A stretch of 64,000 bases of DNA. Source: Opitutaceae bacterium. GTDB taxonomy: Bacteria > Verrucomicrobiota > Verrucomicrobiia > Opitutales > Opitutaceae. Made by a program: the position numbers and the translations under genes. Position 1 is the first letter of the stretch; every line of letters starts with the position of its first letter. The stretch spans positions 248,001 to 312,000 of the forward strand of contig JACKPU010000002.1 in the NCBI GenBank assembly GCA_024233285.1. Reading direction: 5' to 3'. Below are positions 32,102 to 43,222 of the stretch, one piece after another. The notes under the pieces were generated by a model, which was not told the DNA's origin, made no database searches, and saw nothing but the letters and a program-made list of their open reading frames with translations.

Positions 32102-33579
32102 AGCTGACTTCACGTTCCAAGGGCCTGCTGGCCGGCCTGTTGTTTCTGCTGCCCAACATCCTGGGCTTTCTCGCCTTCACCTTGGTGCCGCTCGTGATGA
32201 GTTTCGGCATGGCGTTCACCAATTGGGATTTTCTGAAGCACAACATGTTTCGCGACGTGCCGTTGCATTTCATGGGCCTGGATAACTTTCTCCGCCTGCT
32301 GCGGAGCGCGGACTTCTGGCTCTACCTCGGCAACACGTTCTACCTCATGCTGGGATTGCCCTTTGCCATGGCGGGCAGTCTGGGCGCGGCGCTGCTGCTT
32401 TCGCGCGTCGAAAAGGGCCGGCGCTTGATCATGCCGGCGATGATTGTGGCCACCGTGGTGTTGGTGGCGAGCGCGCTGGGGATGGTCTGGCTGGGCGCGT
32501 CGGCGCGGGCGATGTGGATGTTGTTCGCGTTGTTGATCGCGAGCGTGCTGGTGGCGGGCGTATCCACCGGCGGCACGTTATACCGCACGATGTTTTACCT
32601 GCCCAACTTCACGGCGGGGGTGGCGACCTTTGTGTTGTGGAAGAAACTCTACAATCCCGATACCGGGCCCGTAAACATGGGCTTGGGCTGGCTGCTCGAT
32701 GGCGTGGCGGGTGCGATCAAGCTGATGCCGGCGGTTTTCGCGCATGGCGTGCCGGTGATCTGCACACTGCTGATCGTGGCAGTGACCATCTGGCACTGGC
32801 GCCGGTTGCGCCGGCTGTGGGACGACAGCGAAGCCGGCATCGCCGCCATCGTGGGCGCTGGGGTTTCCCTGGCGGCGGCGGTTTTCTTTCTGCTGTCGTG
32901 GGAAGGGTTGGGTGCCTCACTGGCTTGGGGCGCTGCCGCCTTGGGATTGATCGTCTGGGTGATGAGTTTTGCCCGGCGGCCGCGCCCTTGGGGCAAACCG
33001 AAGGCAAGTGACAAGGGGCTGGGCACCGAAGTGGCCGTGGCCATGGTGTTGATTCCGCTGTTCATGCTTCTGATCGCCGGGATCGTCGTGGGCCCCGGTT
33101 TACCGGCGGCGGCCGCGGCGGGAATTCCCGCGCCGAACTGGCTCGCTGATTACGAATGGGCCAAACCCGCGATGATGATCATGATGCTGTGGGCGGCGAT
33201 CGGTTCGAACAACATGATCCTGTATCTTGCGGGGTTGAGCAGCATACCGCCGGAACTCTATGAGGCGGCGGACATGGACGGGGCTTCGCCCACGCAACGG
33301 TTTTGGAACATCACCTGGCCGCAATTGGCGCCGGTGACATTCTTCATCGCGATCATGAGTGTGATCGGCGGTTTGCAAGGTGGCTTCGAGATGGCGCGGG
33401 CGATGACGCAGGGCGGCCCGGCCGGTTCGACCACGACCCTGGCCTATTTCATCTACAGCGAGGGATTCCAGAACGGTCGCATGGGCTACGCCTCGGCGGC
33501 GGCATGGATTCTCTTCCTCTTCGTGTTTGTCCTCTCAGTTTTCAATTTCCGCTATGGCAACCGGCACGTCAACGACTGA
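32098..33579 (+). CDS. MalF-type sugar ABC permease, copy 1
   Basis: 493 residues from the ATG at 32098, overlapping the binding-protein stop. Begins LLFLLPNILGFLAFTLVPLV; GGTLYRTMFYLPNFTAGVATFVLWKKLYNP is the usual MalF-family segment; the EAA loop is ELYEAADMDGASPTQRFW. Between them lies an insertion of about 150-180 residues with three or four more hydrophobic segments, making it much longer than common sugar permeases (about 300) and close in size to E. coli MalF. It forms half of the inner-membrane channel with the MalG-type protein. Confidence 0.9.
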   Translation: MKLTSRSKGLLAGLLFLLPNILGFLAFTLVPLVMSFGMAFTNWDFLKHNMFRDVPLHFMGLDNFLRLLRSADFWLYLGNTFYLMLGLPFAMAGSLGAALLLSRVEKGRRLIMPAMIVATVVLVASALGMVWLGASARAMWMLFALLIASVLVAGVSTGGTLYRTMFYLPNFTAGVATFVLWKKLYNPDTGPVNMGLGWLLDGVAGAIKLMPAVFAHGVPVICTLLIVAVTIWHWRRLRRLWDDSEAGIAAIVGAGVSLAAAVFFLLSWEGLGASLAWGAAALGLIVWVMSFARRPRPWGKPKASDKGLGTEVAVAMVLIPLFMLLIAGIVVGPGLPAAAAAGIPAPNWLADYEWAKPAMMIMMLWAAIGSNNMILYLAGLSSIPPELYEAADMDGASPTQRFWNITWPQLAPVTFFIAIMSVIGGLQGGFEMARAMTQGGPAGSTTTLAYFIYSEGFQNGRMGYASAAAWILFLFVFVLSVFNFRYGNRHVND

Positions 33580-34396
33580 CCTCCCGCGACAACGCTCCGG
33601 CCTGTCGCTGCACGTGATCCTCACGGTTCTGGCGATCGTGATGGTGGCGCCGTTCATTTGGATGGTGCTGACGAGTCTGAAGACGCTGGCGGAGCTGGGG
33701 GATCCTGGATGGATGCCTGGGCAGTTCCAGTGGGGCAATTACGCGGAGGTGTTCTTTGTGATCCCGTTTCTGCGGTTCATGGCGAACAGTTTGGTGGTGG
33801 CCGGGTGGGTGACGGCCTTGCAGGTGATCACCAGTGCGATGGCGGCCTACAGTTTTGCGCGGTTGGAGTGGCCGGGGCGGGACCGGGTGTTCTTTCTCTA
33901 CCTTGGGACGATGATGCTGCCGGGATTGGTGATGTTGATTCCGAACTTCGAGAACATGGTGAAGTTCGGCCTGGTGGACACCTACACGGGGTTGATCCTG
34001 CCGGCGGCGTTCAGCGCGTTCGGCACGTTCCTATTGCGGCAGTTCATGCTGGGGATTCCGCGGGCGCTGGACGAAGCGGCGGAGATCGACGGGGCGAGCA
34101 AGTGGCGGATATTTTGGGACGTGATCCTGCCGTTGAGCCGGCCGGGTTTGGTGACATTGGCGATCTTCACGTTTGTGGGGAACTTCCAGAGTTTTTTCTG
34201 GCCGCTGGTGATGACCAAGAGCGTGGACAAATACACGCTGCCGGTGGGGCTGTTGTTTTTCGACACGGAGCGGGGGCAGGCGACACACCTGCTGATGGCC
34301 GGGGTGACGATGTCGGTGGTGCCGTTGATCATCGTGTTCGTGCTGCTGCAGCGCCAGCTCATCCGCGGCATCCAGATCGGCGCCGTGAAAGGGTGA
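33554..34396 (+). CDS. MalG-type sugar ABC permease, copy 1
   Basis: 280 residues from the ATG at 33554, overlapping the previous gene by 26 bp. Six membrane helices; VMVAPFIWMVLTSLK at the N-terminus and the EAA loop RALDEAAEIDGASKWRIFW near residue 190 are typical of MalG partners. From codon 28 onward its DNA is almost identical to copy 2 at 37537-38382, while the N-terminal 27 codons differ. Forms the transmembrane pore with the MalF-type protein. Confidence 0.92.
   Translation: MATGTSTTDLPRQRSGLSLHVILTVLAIVMVAPFIWMVLTSLKTLAELGDPGWMPGQFQWGNYAEVFFVIPFLRFMANSLVVAGWVTALQVITSAMAAYSFARLEWPGRDRVFFLYLGTMMLPGLVMLIPNFENMVKFGLVDTYTGLILPAAFSAFGTFLLRQFMLGIPRALDEAAEIDGASKWRIFWDVILPLSRPGLVTLAIFTFVGNFQSFFWPLVMTKSVDKYTLPVGLLFFDTERGQATHLLMAGVTMSVVPLIIVFVLLQRQLIRGIQIGAVKG
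33637..34396 (+). repeat. 760-bp near-identical tract, copy 1 (MalG-type gene)
   Basis: Matches 37623-38382 at a constant offset of 3986. I see no mismatch from 33637 to 34284 (648 bases) and six afterwards (34285, 34351, 34381, 34383, 34390, 34393). Flanking operon sequence is clearly diverged, so this is a bounded tract. Confidence 0.9.
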
Positions 34397-34534
34397 ACAC
34401 CTTCGGGAGGGGGCGGGACATGTTGGCGGCCGGCGGAAAGATCACCGGCTTATTTGCGCCCGTTGGTTGGAAGTGGCGGAAAAATTGCTTCATGGTGAGG
34501 TCATGCTGACAGGGCGGCCCATTCATTATCCGCG

Positions 34535-34546
34535 GCGACGGTTGAT
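34535..34546. promoter_or_regulatory. 12-mer shared with the first operon's control region
   Basis: GCGACGGTTGAT, 36 bases before the chosen start of the second binding-protein gene, is identical to 30471-30482. The inverted partner arm seen in the first region is not evident here. The rest of the 34397-34581 gap shows no clear promoter or terminator. Confidence 0.3.
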
Positions 34547-34581
34547 TTGTCTTGTTGTCCGGTGCGATGCTAGATAACCGA

Positions 34582-36084
34582 ATGGTTACTTTGGGTGTTA
34601 AGCATTATTTCCTGATTATTTTTGCCCTGCTTTCGGGGGCGAGCGCGGCGCTTTATTGGACGGCGCCTGAACAGCAGAACGAAATGCCGGTCCTCTACTG
34701 GATCACCCAAAACGACGAGACCAAGCGGGAGACGGTGCGGTTGTTCACGGAGTGGCGGAAGGATCAAGGTTTGCCGCCGGTGGAGTTAAAAATCGACAAC
34801 GCCAATCAAGAGGTGACGAAAAAACTGGCGCACGGCTTGGCCGGGGTGGGGGCCGATCTTTTCGACACCTACCTGTATCAGACCGAATTGTTCGCGAGTT
34901 CCGGCATGTTCATGGATGTGACGGAGATCGCCAAGGAGATGGGTTTTTCCCCGGCGGAGACTTATCCGGCGTTTCATGACGACATCGTGGTCAATGGCCG
35001 GCAATACGGCTTTCCGCGCAATGCCGGCTCCCCTGTATTCTGGATCAATCGGGAGGCGTTCGCGCGCTATGGGATCCCCGAACCGGCGGAGCGGTGGACC
35101 TGGGACGAATTTGAGAAGATCGGGACGGCCTTTGTGAACGCGGCGAATCCGCCGGGGACGCGGCAACGGTCTTATTTTGTGCAGACGCTGCGGCCGGACA
35201 TTTTTCGACGCGGGCTGGGGCTCTCGATTTTCAACGAGACGATGACGGCCTGTGTTTTGGACGATCCGCGGAACGCTGAAGTCATGCGCCGTTTCTACCG
35301 TTGGACGACGGAACTTCGACTCGTGCCGACGCAGGCGGAGATCATGAACCTTACGGCGGGTGGTGAGATGGCGGGCAGCGGAGTCTTCTATTTGTTCAAC
35401 AAGGGCCGGATCGCGACGATGTATATTCCCCGCTACGCCTTGATGCGGTTGCGACCGATGGGGAAAATGGACCTGCGGGTGATTGAACCGCCGCACAGCG
35501 GGTTCCCGAACATGATTTTCACAACGGGCTTTGTGGGTGTTTACAAGAACACCAAACACCCGGAGGCGGCGTTGAGCTTTCTGAAGTTTCTAACGACCGA
35601 ACGCTTCAACATGCTCGTGATCAACAGCGGCGATTCGTTGCCGCCCGTGCCGAAGTTTCGTTATACGGAGGCGTTCTTGCGGCCGCCCGACCGCCCGGAC
35701 GAATGGCATTTGCAGGAATTTTTTGCGCGGGCGGCGCCAACCTTGGGTATCGGGCTGAGCCGGAGCCCTTTCATTTTGTCGGAACGGATTTACCAGCCGG
35801 TGACCGGACACGAGGCAGCGGTAATCGACTCCGTGCTGGCGGGGCAGATCTCACCGGAGGATGCGGGCCGGATCGAGCAGCAGCGCATCAATGCGGAGAT
35901 CGCGAGCAACATCGCCAAGGATCCTAAGCTGCGGGCGTTGTATGAGAGATTGACGGCAGTGCAGCGAAGGATTGACCAACGAAAAGCGGAGGGGCGGCCG
36001 ATTCCGGCCGATTGGATTACGAATCCCTTTCATCTGACCTACTACAAGGCGCAGGGCATGTTGGAGGGGGTAGACGACTCATGA
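34582..36084 (+). CDS. Extracellular sugar-binding protein of ABC importer, copy 2
   Basis: 500 residues from the ATG at 34582 (MVTLGVKHYFLIIFALLSG); an ATG at 34567 adds five residues. Clear paralogue of copy 1 along its whole length: VLYWITQNDETKRET, GADLFDTYLYQTELF, YGFPRNAGSPVFWINREAF, WTWDEFEKIGTAF, LRPPDRPDEWHLQ. By eye, roughly half to two-thirds of residues agree, so ligand preference may have changed. It overlaps the next permease gene by 4 bp (ATGA), the same junction as in copy 1. Confidence 0.88.
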   Translation: MVTLGVKHYFLIIFALLSGASAALYWTAPEQQNEMPVLYWITQNDETKRETVRLFTEWRKDQGLPPVELKIDNANQEVTKKLAHGLAGVGADLFDTYLYQTELFASSGMFMDVTEIAKEMGFSPAETYPAFHDDIVVNGRQYGFPRNAGSPVFWINREAFARYGIPEPAERWTWDEFEKIGTAFVNAANPPGTRQRSYFVQTLRPDIFRRGLGLSIFNETMTACVLDDPRNAEVMRRFYRWTTELRLVPTQAEIMNLTAGGEMAGSGVFYLFNKGRIATMYIPRYALMRLRPMGKMDLRVIEPPHSGFPNMIFTTGFVGVYKNTKHPEAALSFLKFLTTERFNMLVINSGDSLPPVPKFRYTEAFLRPPDRPDEWHLQEFFARAAPTLGIGLSRSPFILSERIYQPVTGHEAAVIDSVLAGQISPEDAGRIEQQRINAEIASNIAKDPKLRALYERLTAVQRRIDQRKAEGRPIPADWITNPFHLTYYKAQGMLEGVDDS

Positions 36085-37562
36085 AGCTCAAGGCATCACT
36101 ACGAAAGCTGCCCATCGCGTTGCTGTTTTTGCTGCCCAACATTCTGGGATTCATCGCCTTCATTCTGGTGCCGTTGGTGATGAGTTTCGGGATGGCCTTT
36201 ACGGATTGGGACTTCCTGCGGCATAACATTTTTCGCGATGAGCCGCTGCAATTCGTGTGGCTGGAAAATTTCATCACGCTGCTTTCGCATCCGCGATTCT
36301 GGCAGTTTCTGGGCAACACGTTCTTTCTGATGTTGGGCCTGCCTTTTGCGGTGGCGGGCAGCTTGGCGGCGGCACTGCTCCTCAGCCGGGTGGGCAAGGC
36401 GCAGCATCGGTTCAAATCGGCAATGATTGTGTCCGCGGTGGTGATGGCGGTAAGCACCTTCATGCTGTTGCGCGGAGGTATGTCGGAAGGCGGACTCTGG
36501 TTCCTCTTCGGCACCATGGCGGCGACCTCACTGGTGGTGGGCGTGGCCTCCGGCGGCACGCTCTACCGGACGCTTTTTTATCTGCCAAATTTCACCGCGG
36601 GCGTGGCGACATTCGTGCTTTGGAAGAAGATGTATCATCCGACCCTCGGGCCCATCAATCAGGGGCTGCAGCCCGTGCTCGAGGGTCTGTCATCGTGGGT
36701 GCGCGACATGCCCGGGCTGTTTGCCTTGGGGCTGCCTTTGCTGGCCTGTGTCATGGCGTTGTTGATCGCGGCCTGGCAGGTGCGCCGATTGAAGCATGCG
36801 TGGAGTGAGAGTGATGCGGGGATGATCGCGGTTACAGCCGGGTTGCTGACCTTGGCGGTGCCGGTCGGGCTGTTGCTTTGGTGGCTGGGTTATGCCGCGC
36901 CCACGGCCGGGCTGGCGGTCGTGGCGGCGGTGTTTGTGCCCGGAATATGGATACGCAGGCATGCACAGCCTTGGGGCAGGCCCAAGGCCATGGACAAGGG
37001 GTTGGGGACGGAAGTCGCCCTGGCGCTGCTGCTGGTGCCCTTGCTGCTGTTGCTGGCCGCCGTGATGGTGGTGGGGCCGGGACTGCCCGTGGCGGCGACG
37101 GCCGGGCTGGAGCCGCCGAACTGGCTGGGCGATTTTCATTGGGCGAAACCCTCGCTAATGATCATGGTGCTGTGGGCGGCGATCGGTTCGAACAACATGA
37201 TCCTGTATCTCGCCGGATTGAGCAGCATTTCGCCCGAGCTTTACGAGGCGGCGGACATGGACGGGGCCACCTCCAGCCAGCGGTTCTGGCACATCACCTG
37301 GCCGCAACTTGCGCCGGTGACGTTTTTCATCTGCATCATGAGCGTGATCCACGGCTTGCAAGGCGGCTTCGAGATGGCGCGCACGATGACGCAAGGCGGT
37401 CCGGCCGGCTCGACCACGACGTTGAGCTACTTTATTTTCTCCGAGGGATTTCAAACCGGCCGGCTGGGCTATGCCTCGGCCGTGGCGTGGGTGCTCTTCG
37501 CCCTCGTGTTTGGCATTTCACTTTTGAACTTCCGTTATGGGAACCGCCATGTCGACGACTAG
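36081..37562 (+). CDS. MalF-type sugar ABC permease, copy 2
   Basis: 493 residues, exactly the length of copy 1 and colinear with it, including the large membrane-spanning insertion. ALLFLLPNILGFIAFILVPL, GGTLYRTLFYLPNFTAGVATF and the EAA loop ELYEAADMDGATSSQRFW are retained; the insertion (about residues 215-340) is the most variable part. Start ATG at 36081 overlaps the binding-protein stop, and its end overlaps the MalG-type gene by 26 bp. Confidence 0.9.
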   Translation: MKLKASLRKLPIALLFLLPNILGFIAFILVPLVMSFGMAFTDWDFLRHNIFRDEPLQFVWLENFITLLSHPRFWQFLGNTFFLMLGLPFAVAGSLAAALLLSRVGKAQHRFKSAMIVSAVVMAVSTFMLLRGGMSEGGLWFLFGTMAATSLVVGVASGGTLYRTLFYLPNFTAGVATFVLWKKMYHPTLGPINQGLQPVLEGLSSWVRDMPGLFALGLPLLACVMALLIAAWQVRRLKHAWSESDAGMIAVTAGLLTLAVPVGLLLWWLGYAAPTAGLAVVAAVFVPGIWIRRHAQPWGRPKAMDKGLGTEVALALLLVPLLLLLAAVMVVGPGLPVAATAGLEPPNWLGDFHWAKPSLMIMVLWAAIGSNNMILYLAGLSSISPELYEAADMDGATSSQRFWHITWPQLAPVTFFICIMSVIHGLQGGFEMARTMTQGGPAGSTTTLSYFIFSEGFQTGRLGYASAVAWVLFALVFGISLLNFRYGNRHVDD

Positions 37563-38382
37563 TTCTCCTCCGAAAGCGGGTGGCAGCCTCGGTCTGCACG
37601 TGCTCCTGGTATCGCTGAGCCTCGTGATGGTGGCGCCGTTCATTTGGATGGTGCTGACGAGTCTGAAGACGCTGGCGGAGCTGGGGGATCCTGGATGGAT
37701 GCCTGGGCAGTTCCAGTGGGGCAATTACGCGGAGGTGTTCTTTGTGATCCCGTTTCTGCGGTTCATGGCGAACAGTTTGGTGGTGGCCGGGTGGGTGACG
37801 GCCTTGCAGGTGATCACCAGTGCGATGGCGGCCTACAGTTTTGCGCGGTTGGAGTGGCCGGGGCGGGACCGGGTGTTCTTTCTCTACCTTGGGACGATGA
37901 TGCTGCCGGGATTGGTGATGTTGATTCCGAACTTCGAGAACATGGTGAAGTTCGGCCTGGTGGACACCTACACGGGGTTGATCCTGCCGGCGGCGTTCAG
38001 CGCGTTCGGCACGTTCCTATTGCGGCAGTTCATGCTGGGGATTCCGCGGGCGCTGGACGAAGCGGCGGAGATCGACGGGGCGAGCAAGTGGCGGATATTT
38101 TGGGACGTGATCCTGCCGTTGAGCCGGCCGGGTTTGGTGACATTGGCGATCTTCACGTTTGTGGGGAACTTCCAGAGTTTTTTCTGGCCGCTGGTGATGA
38201 CCAAGAGCGTGGACAAATACACGCTGCCGGTGGGGCTGTTGTTTTTCGACACGGAGCGGGGGCAGGCGACGCACCTGCTGATGGCCGGGGTGACGATGTC
38301 GGTGGTGCCGTTGATCATCGTGTTCGTGCTGCTGCAACGCCAGCTCATCCGCGGCATCCAGATCGGTGGCGTGAAGGGATGA
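37537..38382 (+). CDS. MalG-type sugar ABC permease, copy 2
   Basis: 281 residues from the ATG at 37537, the position equivalent to the start of copy 1 (a second ATG at 37549 is possible). From VMVAPFIWM on, the protein is essentially identical to copy 1; only the first 30 or so residues (ending VLLVSLSL) and one residue near the end (QIGGVKG for QIGAVKG) differ. Same fold and role as copy 1. Last gene of the second operon; convergent with the hybrid kinase gene 77 bp away. Confidence 0.92.
   Translation: MGTAMSTTSSPPKAGGSLGLHVLLVSLSLVMVAPFIWMVLTSLKTLAELGDPGWMPGQFQWGNYAEVFFVIPFLRFMANSLVVAGWVTALQVITSAMAAYSFARLEWPGRDRVFFLYLGTMMLPGLVMLIPNFENMVKFGLVDTYTGLILPAAFSAFGTFLLRQFMLGIPRALDEAAEIDGASKWRIFWDVILPLSRPGLVTLAIFTFVGNFQSFFWPLVMTKSVDKYTLPVGLLFFDTERGQATHLLMAGVTMSVVPLIIVFVLLQRQLIRGIQIGGVKG
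37623..38382 (+). repeat. 760-bp near-identical tract, copy 2 (MalG-type gene)
   Basis: Partner of 33637-34396. The left boundary falls sharply at codon 30 of the gene; the right side degrades over the last 110 bases, as expected for a gene-conversion tract end. Confidence 0.9.
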
Positions 38383-38459
38383 ACCCGCGCGGCGCGCATC
38401 AGGCGCCATCCCGCCGAATCACATCACCAGCGACGTGACGCTGCGGCGTTGAGGTTGGG

Positions 38460-41924
<3,465 letters not shown>

Positions 41925-41953
41925 GGCTCAGACGGTGGCAACAGTTGAAGTGC

Positions 41954-43006
41954 CTAATTGGGAATCGCCGTCGGCGTCTGTAAGGTGGGGCCATCCACCC
42001 ATTTGCCACTGATCATGACGGTGCGAGGATCCTGAGGTAGGCCGCGTTCATTGCGGTGAATCTGGGCGGCGAGGGTTTCGACCGCCACGATGCCGTGGAG
42101 TTCGGGTCGCAGATCGAGCCCGGCGCAGGGTTGGGTGCGCTCATTCCAATTGAGGTTGAAGTAAGCGAGGGTCGCGGGAATCGCCACGCCTTCCTCTTCA
42201 AACCATTGGACCGCCTGATCCACATGTCCGATGATCAAATCCGGCTGGTTTTCCCGCCACCAAGCGAGCAACTCCGACTTGGTGATTTGTTCACGCATGA
42301 AGACGGGCACCTTGCCAATGCCGCCTTGGTTTTCCTGAAAGGAGCGAAACGCCGCCGACCACTTGTGGATCAGACGCTCGTCCTTATGCCGCGCGATAAA
42401 CAGGCCGGCGCGTTTGTAACCAAGACTCCGCAGCCGCTGCAAAGCCGTGGTCAGCGTGAAGTGATGATCCAGCGAAACCGTGTGGTGATGCAGCTCGATC
42501 GAGGGATAATCTATATGGAGCGAGGCGAAGTGTTCCCAGGGGAAACCGGCAGTGGCGTCGTTTGAATTGGGGTGGAGGAATATGGCCCCGGAAACACCCC
42601 GGGCCTGCAGGATGCGACCGAGGGATTGCGGTTTCAGGTTTTCCTTGCCGCCCAGGCTGAACACATCGAGATGAAAGCCCAGTTCAGCCGCCCGTTGCGT
42701 GGCCCCCGCGATGATGCGCTGCTGCATCGGCAGAATGTTTGGCTGGCGGGGGGAAGGGATGTGGACCATCGCCAGATTGCCTGTGAACTGCTGGGCCCGG
42801 TCCTTGCGGACATGGGCCATGAGACTGCTTACCAGATGGTTGCGCATGTATCCGTGATTGCGGGCTTCGGCCAGGATGCGGTTCCGGACGTCGGCGCGGA
42901 CATTGGGATGGCCAGACAGGGCGCGGGACACGGTGGCCGTGGAGACGCCGCATTGTTCCGCCAGATTGCGCAGGGTCGATTTTGATTTGTTTTGCAACGC
43001 TTGCAA
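41954..43006 (-). CDS. LacI-family transcriptional regulator
   Basis: 350 residues from a TTG at 43006; a second TTG at 42997 gives a start closer to the usual one. HTH LRNLAEQCGVSTATVSRALSG at the N-terminus is the LacI signature, followed by the hinge-helix region and a periplasmic-binding-like sensor domain (NLAMVHIPS, GVSGAIFLHPN, GLFIARHKDE, PDLIIGHVDQAVQW, AVETLAAQIHRNERG). It would bind a sugar and release DNA. Divergent from the large TonB receptor gene across a 216-bp region, and its start codon lies inside a perfect palindrome, which suggests autoregulation. Confidence 0.92.
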   Translation of the reverse strand: MQALQNKSKSTLRNLAEQCGVSTATVSRALSGHPNVRADVRNRILAEARNHGYMRNHLVSSLMAHVRKDRAQQFTGNLAMVHIPSPRQPNILPMQQRIIAGATQRAAELGFHLDVFSLGGKENLKPQSLGRILQARGVSGAIFLHPNSNDATAGFPWEHFASLHIDYPSIELHHHTVSLDHHFTLTTALQRLRSLGYKRAGLFIARHKDERLIHKWSAAFRSFQENQGGIGKVPVFMREQITKSELLAWWRENQPDLIIGHVDQAVQWFEEEGVAIPATLAYFNLNWNERTQPCAGLDLRPELHGIVAVETLAAQIHRNERGLPQDPRTVMISGKWVDGPTLQTPTAIPN

Positions 43007-43008
43007 AA
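42990..43008. promoter_or_regulatory. Palindromic LacI-type operator at the lacI-family gene start
   Basis: TTTTGCAA-CGC-TTGCAAAA: 8-bp perfect arms around CGC, with the TTGCAA half-site and central CG common among LacI/GalR operators. It covers both candidate TTG start codons. Confidence 0.6.
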
Positions 43009-43222
43009 GAGCAGGCGGGACAGGGCGCGTGCAAGCCTCTTTATAGCGAAATCAATATTATAAAAGTTACCTGAACGTAATACGGTCCCCTCTACCTATT
43101 ATATATCAATTCTCCACATCTCTATAGGGAGAACTGATCGCGGCTCTGCTTTGCCTGTTTACTTTGGATATCCAGCCCGATTCCGACCGGTGCCACCGGT
43201 GTCCGGACAAGATTTTTTGACC
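43009..43222. promoter_or_regulatory. AT-rich divergent control region between LacI and TonB receptor genes
   Basis: Strikingly AT-rich for this genome at 43041-43110, with TATTAT at 43097-43102 as a possible -10 for the receptor. A small inverted repeat TTCTCC (43110-43115) / GGAGAA (43128-43133) follows. No Shine-Dalgarno is seen before the receptor ATG. The exact promoters cannot be fixed by eye. Confidence 0.45.
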
